Source: Pseudomonas sp. MN1F | GTDB lineage: Bacteria > Pseudomonadota > Gammaproteobacteria > Pseudomonadales > Pseudomonadaceae | DNA length: 64,000 nucleotides | Assembly (NCBI RefSeq): GCF_009391885.1 | Contig: NZ_VZII01000037.1 | Span: 1 to 64,000, forward strand | Direction of reading: 5' to 3' | Part shown: piece after piece, positions 41,595 to 49,510 of the stretch | Layout: each line of letters opens with the position of its first letter | How positions within the stretch are numbered: position 1 is the first letter of the stretch | Translations under genes and position numbers: made by a program | Notes under the pieces: generated by a model | The model's database searches: none | Told to the model about the DNA's origin: nothing | Seen by the model: only the letters and a program-made list of their open reading frames with translations

Positions 41595-43124
41595 ATGGCG
41601 CAAACCGACGTTCTCATTGTGGGCGCCGGCCCGACCGGGCTGGCTCTGGCACTTTGGCTCACCCGGCAGGGCATTGCGGTAAGGGTCGTCGACAAGAGTG
41701 CTGGCCCGGGCGAAGCGTCCCGCGCCATGGCTGTCCAAGCCCGCACGCTGGAGCTCTATCGCCAGCTCGATCTGGCCGAGGCGGTGATAGACGCCGGCTA
41801 TAAAACCCCTGCCATGAACATGTGGGCGCGAGGCCGCCGCAGGGCGCGCATCCCGTTGAAGGATGCAGGCGCTGAAATCTCTCCTTACCCCTTTGTGTTG
41901 ATCTATCCCCAGGATCGCCATGAGCGCTTGCTGGGGCAACAGCTGCATGCACTTGGCGTGGACGTGGAGTGGCAGACCGAACTGATAGCCTTTGAGGAGG
42001 GGGAAAGCCATGTCACGGCCACCCTGAAGCAGGCTGACGGGCGGGAAGGGGCATGCACTGCGGCTTACCTGGCCGGCTGCGATGGTGCTCATTCCCTCGT
42101 TCGGCATGCCATCGGCAGCGGTTTCGAGGGCGGCACTTATAAACAGCTTTTCTATGTTGCAGATGTCAGGGTAGCGGGCGTCGAACCTGCGGGTGAGGCA
42201 CACGTGGCTTTTGACAAGTCCGACTTTGTGCTGCTTCTGTGCTATGGCGAAAAGGATCAATACCGCCTGATCGGTACCGTGCGAGACGAACGTGCCGAGC
42301 ACCCTGAGCACCTGACGTTCGCGGACGTTGGCCATGATGCCATCAACGGCTTGAACCTCCAGACTACCGAGGTGAACTGGTTTTCCAGCTACCGCGTTCA
42401 TCACCGCGTCACGGATCATTTCCGCCGTGGCAGAGTGTTTCTGCTCGGCGATGCTGCGCATGTTCACAGCCCGGCAGGCGGGCAGGGGATGAACACCGGG
42501 ATACTCGACGCGAACAACCTGGCCTGGAAGTTGGCTGCGGTGATCAAAGGCCACTCGCCCGATACCCTGCTCGACAGCTATCCGATCGAACGTCAGGCAT
42601 TTGCCCGCAAGTTGGTGGATACAACCGACAAACTGTTCAGCTTCGTTACCGCCCAGGGTGGCTTCGCTGATTTCGTGCGCACGCGCATCGCGCCGGTCAT
42701 CGCCAGCGTTGCCTACAAGCGCGAGAGCGTCCGTGAATACCTGTTCCGCGTGGTTTCGCAAACCACCCTTGATTACCGTGGTAGCCCGCTGAGTCAAGGC
42801 AGGGCTGGTGCGGTTCAAGGCGGTGACCGTCTACCGTGGCTGCCCGGGGCGGTTGCCGATAACTACGAACCACTGAGCGCCATTGAGTGGCAAGTGCATG
42901 TGTACGGCGAAGCCAAACCAGAGCTGGCCCAATGGTGCAGGGAGCAGGGGATTTCACTGCATGTTTTCGCTTGGGAGCCTGTGTGTGAGCGGGCCGGCGT
43001 GGCCAGGCATGCTGCTTATCTATTGCGGCCAGATACTTATGTCGCAGTGGCTGAGCCTGAGGGGAATGCATCTGCCTTGAGCCGATATTTTGAAAAGCAA
43101 GGCGTTGTGTTGCCAACGGCCTGA
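41595..43124 (+). CDS. FAD-dependent aromatic-type monooxygenase (PheA/TfdB family)
   Basis: This 509-residue flavoprotein has the Rossmann motif IVGAGPTGLALALWLTRQG (8-26), the GCDGAHSLVR motif and RVFLLGDAAHVHSPAGGQGMNTGILDANNLAWKLA (GD motif). The C-terminal thioredoxin-like domain is short. The group hydroxylates phenols, hydroxybenzoates or polyketides using NAD(P)H and oxygen. ATG 41595 is preferred over GTG 41580. No ring-cleavage genes are adjacent; the partner kinase gene upstream gives no clue to the substrate. Confidence 0.8.
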   Translation: MAQTDVLIVGAGPTGLALALWLTRQGIAVRVVDKSAGPGEASRAMAVQARTLELYRQLDLAEAVIDAGYKTPAMNMWARGRRRARIPLKDAGAEISPYPFVLIYPQDRHERLLGQQLHALGVDVEWQTELIAFEEGESHVTATLKQADGREGACTAAYLAGCDGAHSLVRHAIGSGFEGGTYKQLFYVADVRVAGVEPAGEAHVAFDKSDFVLLLCYGEKDQYRLIGTVRDERAEHPEHLTFADVGHDAINGLNLQTTEVNWFSSYRVHHRVTDHFRRGRVFLLGDAAHVHSPAGGQGMNTGILDANNLAWKLAAVIKGHSPDTLLDSYPIERQAFARKLVDTTDKLFSFVTAQGGFADFVRTRIAPVIASVAYKRESVREYLFRVVSQTTLDYRGSPLSQGRAGAVQGGDRLPWLPGAVADNYEPLSAIEWQVHVYGEAKPELAQWCREQGISLHVFAWEPVCERAGVARHAAYLLRPDTYVAVAEPEGNASALSRYFEKQGVVLPTA

Positions 43125-43181
43125 GTCTTGGAACAGGAATTGCTGCAGCCTGCAAAACACCACAAAGTGGGTAATACGGCA

Positions 43182-43433
43182 ATGTTCTTTGAAGACCACT
43201 GTTTCATGTTTCTGGTCGCCGTCGCCGTGCTTGTCGTGGATGCAGTGGCCATCGTCATGTATCTGCATGACAGCCCGCGGCGCATTGGGTTGGGCATGCA
43301 GCACCCATTATTGGGGAAGTGGGTGTTGTGTAGTCCTGGCGGGCAAGGAGGAACGGGAGGCAAAGCCAGAAGCACAGTCAGTGCTCATGGCTGTGGGCGC
43401 GAATGGTCAGCGCAGCCGGCACCCTGGTGTTAA
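43182..43433 (+). CDS. Possible small single-span membrane protein
   Basis: This open frame of 83 codons has one clear hydrophobic segment (FMFLVAVAVLVVDAVAIVMYL, residues about 8-28) with a polar tail. It lies in the 305-bp gap between the monooxygenase and the convergent GGDEF-EAL gene and ends overlapping the latter by four bases. No ribosome site or family was recognised, and the C-terminal half has a biased composition, so it may not be a gene. Confidence 0.3.
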   Translation: MFFEDHCFMFLVAVAVLVVDAVAIVMYLHDSPRRIGLGMQHPLLGKWVLCSPGGQGGTGGKARSTVSAHGCGREWSAQPAPWC

Positions 43434-45325
43434 TTCAAGGTGCTCCCGTCAGCCAGGAAAATCCTGAGCGCCTCGTGCGACATTGGCCTGGCAAAGTAAT
43501 ACCCTTGGAAAATATCGCATCGACCGCTTTCCAGGAAGTCCACCTGAGGTGCAGTTTCCACACCTTCCGCGACCACGGACAGGCCGAGATGGTGGGCCAT
43601 CGAAATTATCCCTTGAGTGATGGCAGCATCGTGTGGGTTGGTCGAAATATCCTGGATGAAGGAGCGATCGATCTTGATCTTGTCTATTGGCAAGCGCTTG
43701 AGATAACTGAGGCTGGAAAATCCCGTACCGAAATCATCCAGCGCAATGCGTACACCCAGGTTTTTTAAACGGTGCAATGTTGCAATTGCGTGTTCAACGT
43801 TATGCAGCAAGAGTGACTCGGTTATCTCCAACTCCAACTGCCCGGCGCTAAGCCCATGTTTGCTCAACACTGCCTGGATACATTCAACGAACTGACCGCG
43901 CTGGAAATGCATCGGCGAAATATTGACCGCCATCGAGATGTCGGTGAAGCCCTGATCACACAAGTTTCGCAACTGCGCGCAAGCCGTTTCGAGCACCCAA
44001 AGGCTCAGAGGGACGATCTGACCACTGTCTTCGGCCACCGGCACAAATACCGCAGGGGAGATGAACCCCCTGACCGGATGCTCCCAGCGCAACAACGCTT
44101 CGATCCCGACCACACGCCCAGTGCGCGCCTCGATCTGCGGTTGGTAATGCAGGCTGAACGACCGGGTCTCGAGCGCTTTCTGCAGGTCGTTGCGCAGGCT
44201 TCTGTGCTCGCAGACCCGCTGGTTCAGATCGCTGGTGTACCACTCAAAGTTGTTGCGGCCTTGTTGCTTGGCTTTATACATGGCCATGTCAGCCTGCTGG
44301 ATAAGCTGCATCGGCTGCCCGATGTGACCGTCGCTTAGCGTGATACCGATACTTGCACTGACGTGCAGGTCGATGCCATGGATGCAATAGGGTTTGCCAA
44401 TGCTGGCCAGCAGTCGCTCGGCCACCGGGACAACGTCTTCGTCACACAGCAGGTCCGTCAGCAAAACGACAAACTCATCGCCGCCCATACGCACGACGGT
44501 ATCAGTCGGACGAACCTGCTGGGTCATGCGCTGCGCCACCTCGATCAGCACCTGATCGCCGAAGTAGTGCCCGATGGAGTCGTTGATGGATTTGAATCCA
44601 TCCAGGTCGATGTACATGACCGCCAGGTGGCACTTACGTTGACGGCTGCTGCGACACTCCAGCCCAAGACGGCCCTCCAGGGACAGGCGGTTAAGCAAGC
44701 CGGTCAGCCTGTCATGGTTGGCATTGATGCTCAATTGGCGCTCGTAATAGGTGAACAATGAGCGAAAGCGTTGTTCGCTTTCCTCCAGGCGTTGGCCGTC
44801 ACGCTCATGCCGGATCGCTATGGCAGCCAGCCGCGCCGCGCAGGTCAAGCGCTCGATCTGCGCCTCGCTTGGCACAACCGCCTGGTCCTGGTAAAGCGCA
44901 AATGTCCCAAGAACGCAGCCCTGATGCGAGAGTAATGGCAACGACCAGCAGGAGCGCAGATTGTAACCTAGCGCCAGACTGCGAAAACGCTCCCAGCTCG
45001 GATCGCGGGCTATATCTGCGGTGACCACCAGCTCGCGCCGGAATGCCGCCGTGCCACACGTGCCTTCCCGAGGACCGATGGGCATGCCATGGATCGCCTC
45101 GCTGTAGGCCGGTGGCAGGCCAGGCGCGGCACCCTTCAGCAAATGCTTGCCTTGCGCATCGGTCAGCAGTACCGAACACAGCGTGCCGGGATCCTGGGCG
45201 TCGATCATCAAGCAGATGGCGGTGAGGATGTCGTGCAGTTGATGATTGGTCGCGATCATACCGAGTATGTCGCGTTGAGACTCGGGAAGCGCCATGCTGT
45301 GAGAGCTCGTGCAGGAGGTGTTCAT
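43430..45325 (-). CDS. GAF-GGDEF-EAL cyclic-di-GMP protein
   Basis: This 631-residue protein has an N-terminal GAF sensor (about 15-170: LTAICLMIDAQDPGTLCSVLLTDAQG, GTCGTAAF). A GGDEF domain follows (about 200-360; RPTD I-site five residues before MGGDEFVV), then an EAL domain (about 375-625; GIEALLRW, ITESLLLHN, LDDFGTGFSSLSYLKRLP, VVAEGVET). Both catalytic motifs look intact, so it could make and degrade c-di-GMP, with an inhibitory I-site. No membrane segments are seen, so the GAF domain senses a cytoplasmic signal. The ATG at 45325 is preferred over 45445; the ribosome site is weak. It lies beside the stress island. Confidence 0.85.
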   Translation of the reverse strand: MNTSCTSSHSMALPESQRDILGMIATNHQLHDILTAICLMIDAQDPGTLCSVLLTDAQGKHLLKGAAPGLPPAYSEAIHGMPIGPREGTCGTAAFRRELVVTADIARDPSWERFRSLALGYNLRSCWSLPLLSHQGCVLGTFALYQDQAVVPSEAQIERLTCAARLAAIAIRHERDGQRLEESEQRFRSLFTYYERQLSINANHDRLTGLLNRLSLEGRLGLECRSSRQRKCHLAVMYIDLDGFKSINDSIGHYFGDQVLIEVAQRMTQQVRPTDTVVRMGGDEFVVLLTDLLCDEDVVPVAERLLASIGKPYCIHGIDLHVSASIGITLSDGHIGQPMQLIQQADMAMYKAKQQGRNNFEWYTSDLNQRVCEHRSLRNDLQKALETRSFSLHYQPQIEARTGRVVGIEALLRWEHPVRGFISPAVFVPVAEDSGQIVPLSLWVLETACAQLRNLCDQGFTDISMAVNISPMHFQRGQFVECIQAVLSKHGLSAGQLELEITESLLLHNVEHAIATLHRLKNLGVRIALDDFGTGFSSLSYLKRLPIDKIKIDRSFIQDISTNPHDAAITQGIISMAHHLGLSVVAEGVETAPQVDFLESGRCDIFQGYYFARPMSHEALRIFLADGSTLN

Positions 45326-45599
45326 GGGGGATTGCTGAGTACAGGCGAGGCCTTCCGGTTGCCTGAGCGTCTCGAGCAGTGAGTGCCCGGGCGCAGTCCG
45401 ATCGCACCCCGATCGCGAGATCTTATAAAGCAGTGGGCCTGCCACGAAAAAGACTCAGGTGATCGATAAAAGAACGTATCAGATGGAGCGCATGCGGCTG
45501 AATTCGGCTTGCAACGGCCTGACCACCGCCCGCTGACTTTCACGGAACAAACCGCAGATAGTGCTTGACTTCCGGGCTACCAGGCGCAGACTTTAGCCA

Positions 45600-45947
45600 G
45601 TGTTGCAAAAGTTCCCCTGGGCCTGGCCGCGTCTGTTTGCGGCGCTCGCCCTCCAGCGCTTGACTCCCAGGCATGCTCAATGCTGGCGCTGGACTTCACG
45701 GATGCAGTGCTGGCTTTCCTTCGAATTGCCCGGTCTCAAGGAAAGAACATCCCGATCACGCACGACTGCTACAAGAGCAGCAGAAGTGCGCACTCCCTCG
45801 TGCCGAACGCTATACGGCTGCTGCCCGCGACCCTTGAACCTGCCTGACGATGCCGATCAGGTTTTGATCAAGCGCCCATTCGACAATGGGCTGCTGACGA
45901 TCTCCTCGACGAGCGCAAAGCGCGTGCATCGAAGCACAGCCGTTTGA
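45600..45947 (+). pseudogene. Degenerate small heat-shock protein (Hsp20) remnant
   Basis: The open frame contains LSFELPGLKE and, further on, CRTLYGCCPRPLNLPDDADQ followed by VLIKRPFDNGLLTI. These match the alpha-crystallin landmarks ELPGVxxED, ERSYGxFxRSxxLPxxxD and xxxxxxNGVLTI. The stretch between is scrambled (no DGxLTIxGE), the N-terminal domain is missing and the start is only a GTG without ribosome site. It lies directly before clpK, exactly where an intact Hsp20 gene stands in tLST/LHR islands. I read it as an eroded copy. Confidence 0.7.
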
Positions 45948-46062
45948 TTCCGAATTGAAGCTGACTCGGAGATTTCGTTGCAGTCGTCATGAAGGCCCAC
46001 CAGCAGACGAGGCGCTGCGGCAGGCTCCACCTCGTCGTCCCTATGATTCAAGGAGCGCCCGC

Positions 46063-48834
46063 ATGGCCAGCAAACAGTGCCAGGTCTGTGGCCAACCCGC
46101 CACGACACGGGTGGAAGCCAAGGTCAATGGCCGCCACAGCACCATGCTGTTGTGTGATGATCACTACCGCCAATTGGTGCGCCAGCAAAAACGCACCCTT
46201 TCCCCACTGGAGGCCCTTTTCGGCTCGCGCAGCGGTTTGTTCGAAGAATTCATGGGCAGCGATTTCTTCGGCAACGGAGAAGACTCGGTAACCGTTGCCG
46301 CAGATGCCGATGATGTGGCCGAAGCGTCGTCTGGCGAACCTGCCCGCGCAGGGGCTGGCGCGCCGCGGCGTCGCGGCAGCGGGCTGGCCAGCCGCATCAG
46401 TGAACACTCCGAGGCCCTGTTGCAGGAAGCTGCCAAGCGTGCCACGGAGTTTGGTCGGTCCGAAGTCGATACCGAACACCTGCTGCTGGCCCTGGCCGAC
46501 AGCGACGTGGTCAAGACCATCCTGAGCCAGTTCAAGCTCAAGGTCGACGACCTCAAACGCCAGATCGAGGCCGAAGCCAAGCGCGGCGACAAACCGTTTG
46601 AAGGCGAGGTCGGTGTGTCACCACGGGTGAAGGATGCGCTGAGTCGCGCCTTCGTCGCCTCCAATGAGTTGGGGCACGCTTACGTAGGCCCCGAGCACTT
46701 CCTGATCGGGCTGGCCGAAGAGGGTGAAGGGTTGGCCGCCAACTTGCTGCGCCGCTATGGCCTTACGCCGCAGGCCCTACGTCAGCGGGTAAGCAAGGTG
46801 GTTGGCAAAGGTGCCGAGGATGGCCGCGCCGAGGCGCCGACCGATACGCCGGAGCTCGACAAGTACTCGCGCGATCTCACCAGGATGGCGCGTGATGGCA
46901 AGCTGGACCCGGTCATCGGGCGGGCACAGGAAATCGAAACCACCATCGAGGTACTGGCGCGGCGCAAGAAGAACAACCCTGTATTGATCGGCGAGCCTGG
47001 CGTGGGCAAGACGGCCATCGTCGAGGGCCTGGCTCAGCGCATGGTGGCCGGCGAAGTGCCCGAGACGCTGCGTGACAAGCGCCTGGTCGAACTGAACATC
47101 AATTCCTTGGTGGCCGGCGCGAAGTACCGGGGCGAGTTCGAGGAGCGCGTGCAGAAGGTGCTGAAGGAGATTGCCGAGCACCAGGGTGAGCTGATTCTCT
47201 TCATCGACGAAGTGCACACCATCGTCGGTGCAGGGCAGGGCGGTGGAGAAGGCGGTTTGGACGTGGCCAACGTCTTCAAGCCGATGATGGCGCGCGGTGA
47301 GCTGAACCTGATCGGCGCGACGACGCTCAACGAGTACCAGAAGTACATCGAGCAGGACGCTGCGCTGGAGCGGCGTTTCCAGCCGGTCATGGTGCCCGAG
47401 CCAACGGTGGCGCAGACCATCATGATCCTGCGCGGCCTGCGCGACACCTTCGAAGCGCACCACAAGGTCAGCATCACCGAGGACGCGATCATCGCTGCCG
47501 CCGAACTGTCCGACCGCTACGTCAGCGCGCGCTTCTTGCCGGACAAGGCCATCGATCTGCTCGATCAGGCTGCCGCCCGCGTCAAGCTATCGGCCACGGC
47601 ACGCCCGGTTGCGGTGCAGGAAATGGAGTCGGAACTGCACCAGTTGCGCCGTGAGCAGGAGTATGCGGCTTCGCGCAAGCACTATGACAATGCGGCGCAG
47701 ATCAGCAAGCGCGTCGAAGCCACGGAGGCCGAACTCAAGCAGCGGGTCGAGGAGTGGGAGCGCGAGCGCGGCTCGGGCAGCACCGAGGTCAAGGCCGAAC
47801 ATGTGGCGCAGATCGTCTCGCGGCTGACCGGCATTCCGGTCAATGAACTGACGGTGGAGGAGCGCGAGAAGCTGTTGCACCTGGAGCAGCGGCTGCAAGA
47901 GCGCCTGGTGGGGCAGGACGAGGCGGTGCGCGCGGTGGCGGACGCGGTTCGGCTGTCGCGCGCTGGGCTGCGCGAAGGCAGCAAGCCGGTGGCCACGTTC
48001 CTGTTCCTGGGCTCCACCGGCGTCGGCAAGACCGAGTTGGCCAAGGCGCTGGCCGAAACCATCTACGGCGACGAGAGCGCCCTGTTGCGTATCGACATGT
48101 CGGAGTATGGCGAGCGCCATTCCGTGGCTCGGCTGGTGGGCGCGCCTCCGGGCTACGTCGGTTATGACGAAGGCGGCCAGCTTACCGAAAAGGTCCGTCG
48201 CAAGCCCTACAGCGTGCTGCTGCTCGACGAGATCGAGAAGGCCCATCCCGACGTCTACAACATCCTGCTGCAGGTGTTCGACGACGGGCGACTGACCGAT
48301 GGCAAGGGGCGCGTGGTGGACTTCACCAACACCATTATCATTGCCACGTCCAACCTGGGCTCCGACATCATTCAGCGGCGGCTGAAGGCGCCCGGAGCAG
48401 CGGGTGAGGAGTACGAGAAAACCAAGGTCGAGGTGATGGATGTGCTGCGCGGGCACTTTCGCCCCGAGTTCCTCAACCGCATCGATGAGATCATCGTCTT
48501 CCATGCGCTGGGCAAGCAGGAGATCCGCCACATCGTTGGCCTGCAACTCGACCGCGTGGCCCGCAATGCCGCCAGCCAGGGCGTGACGCTGACGTTCGAC
48601 GAGACACTGGTCGATCACTTGGCTGAAGTCGGCTACAAGCCCGAATTCGGTGCCCGCGAGCTCAAGCGAATGATCCGCAGCGAGCTGGAGACGGCACTGG
48701 CACGTGAGATGCTCGGCGGCGGCATTGGCAAGGGTGATCACGCCCATGCGCGCTGGGACGACAAGGCGGAGCGGGTCGGGTTCGAGCACCGGCAAGCCGT
48801 GCCGGCCAAAGAGCTCGACAGTGAAAGTGCGTGA
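46063..48834 (+). CDS. clpK: ClpK/ClpG-type AAA+ disaggregase of the stress-tolerance locus
   Basis: This 923-residue protein has an N-terminal zinc-finger-like segment (C6-x2-C9...C31-x2-H34), a low-complexity linker, a ClpN domain (about 120-260) and two AAA+ modules. Walker A motifs are GEPGVGKT (about 310) and GSTGVGKT (about 650), with Walker B FIDEVHT and LLLDEIEKAHPDV and the pore loops KYRGEFEER and GYVGYDEGG. The NBD2 segment after TSNLG reads RRLKAPGAAGEEYEKTK, lacking the GF/IGL loop that ClpA/ClpC use to dock ClpP. The known role is ClpP-independent disaggregation giving strong heat resistance. ATG 46063 has AAGGAGCG in front; the open frame to 45955 overlaps the Hsp20 remnant end region and is not family-like. 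Confidence 0.9.
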   Translation: MASKQCQVCGQPATTRVEAKVNGRHSTMLLCDDHYRQLVRQQKRTLSPLEALFGSRSGLFEEFMGSDFFGNGEDSVTVAADADDVAEASSGEPARAGAGAPRRRGSGLASRISEHSEALLQEAAKRATEFGRSEVDTEHLLLALADSDVVKTILSQFKLKVDDLKRQIEAEAKRGDKPFEGEVGVSPRVKDALSRAFVASNELGHAYVGPEHFLIGLAEEGEGLAANLLRRYGLTPQALRQRVSKVVGKGAEDGRAEAPTDTPELDKYSRDLTRMARDGKLDPVIGRAQEIETTIEVLARRKKNNPVLIGEPGVGKTAIVEGLAQRMVAGEVPETLRDKRLVELNINSLVAGAKYRGEFEERVQKVLKEIAEHQGELILFIDEVHTIVGAGQGGGEGGLDVANVFKPMMARGELNLIGATTLNEYQKYIEQDAALERRFQPVMVPEPTVAQTIMILRGLRDTFEAHHKVSITEDAIIAAAELSDRYVSARFLPDKAIDLLDQAAARVKLSATARPVAVQEMESELHQLRREQEYAASRKHYDNAAQISKRVEATEAELKQRVEEWERERGSGSTEVKAEHVAQIVSRLTGIPVNELTVEEREKLLHLEQRLQERLVGQDEAVRAVADAVRLSRAGLREGSKPVATFLFLGSTGVGKTELAKALAETIYGDESALLRIDMSEYGERHSVARLVGAPPGYVGYDEGGQLTEKVRRKPYSVLLLDEIEKAHPDVYNILLQVFDDGRLTDGKGRVVDFTNTIIIATSNLGSDIIQRRLKAPGAAGEEYEKTKVEVMDVLRGHFRPEFLNRIDEIIVFHALGKQEIRHIVGLQLDRVARNAASQGVTLTFDETLVDHLAEVGYKPEFGARELKRMIRSELETALAREMLGGGIGKGDHAHARWDDKAERVGFEHRQAVPAKELDSESA

Positions 48835-48894
48835 AGCGCAGGCCGAAGGCTGCGGTTTCTCGTTGCAATGATCTTGCTGCTGAAGAGGTGAGGC

Positions 48895-49365
48895 ATGAAG
48901 GACAGCAATGAGCCCGAGACCACGCGCATGCGACTGCGTCGCGAGTGGGCGGTGTTGACGTTCTACGAGCGTTTCGAGCAGATCGTCGCCCACATTCTTT
49001 CGCTGGTGATCGCGGTGGTTATCGTGGTGTCGCTGGTGCAGCTGATCCAGATAGTCTTCAGCCTGCTGATCATCGATGCGTTCAATCCGCTGGACCACCG
49101 GATCTTCCAGAATGTGTTCGGTATGGTCATGACGCTGCTGATCGCGATGGAATTCAAGCATTCCATCGTGCGCGTTGTGTTGCGCCGTGGCAGCATCATT
49201 CAGGTCAAGACAGTCCTCTTGATCGGGTTGATCGCGCTGTCACGCAAGATCGTGATCCTTGATCCCGATGTCAGCCCGGCCAAAGTCGCGGCGCTCGCTG
49301 GCGCTACCCTGGCCCTGGGGCTGACCTACTGGCTGTTGCGTGAGCGCGATGATCGAGTTGCCTAG
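48895..49365 (+). CDS. psiE: PsiE-family membrane protein
   Basis: This 156-residue protein has four hydrophobic segments (about 29-50, 60-80, 88-105 and 125-145) and the phosphate-starvation-inducible PsiE pattern (FEQIVAHILSLVIAVVIVVSLVQLI; FGMVMTLLIAMEFKHSIVRVVLRRGSIIQVKTVLLIGLIALSRKIVILD). It follows clpK by 60 bases with GAGGTGAGG before ATG 48895. PsiE is a regular component of tLST islands; its biochemical function is unknown. Confidence 0.85.
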   Translation: MKDSNEPETTRMRLRREWAVLTFYERFEQIVAHILSLVIAVVIVVSLVQLIQIVFSLLIIDAFNPLDHRIFQNVFGMVMTLLIAMEFKHSIVRVVLRRGSIIQVKTVLLIGLIALSRKIVILDPDVSPAKVAALAGATLALGLTYWLLRERDDRVA

Positions 49366-49447
49366 GCTCTGTGTGAATGGCGCCAAGGCAAAGACTCAAC
49401 GGGAAAAAGAACGCGGATGTGTAATGCCATATGCGTTCAGATCGGGG

Positions 49448-49478
49448 CTTGAAAACCTCGAACGCTACTTTCTCCATA
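49448..49478 (+). promoter_or_regulatory. Candidate heat-shock (sigma-32) promoter before kefB
   Basis: CTTGAAA (49448-49454), 17 bases of spacer and CTCCATA (from 49472) come close to the sigma-32 consensus CTTGAAA-N13-17-CCCCATnT. It lies in the 145-bp gap between psiE and the kefB ATG. Not tested; one mismatch in the -10 element. Confidence 0.4.
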
Positions 49479-49510
49479 ACCGGTCCTGACAGGGGCTGAG
49501 GGTCGAGGGC

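Noticed and set aside
46063..48834. Housekeeping ClpA/ClpB/ClpC identity for the AAA+ protein
   Set aside because: The N-terminal CxxC...CxxH segment, lack of the ClpP loop and of a ClpB middle coiled coil, and the PsiE/KefB neighbours point to ClpK/ClpG.
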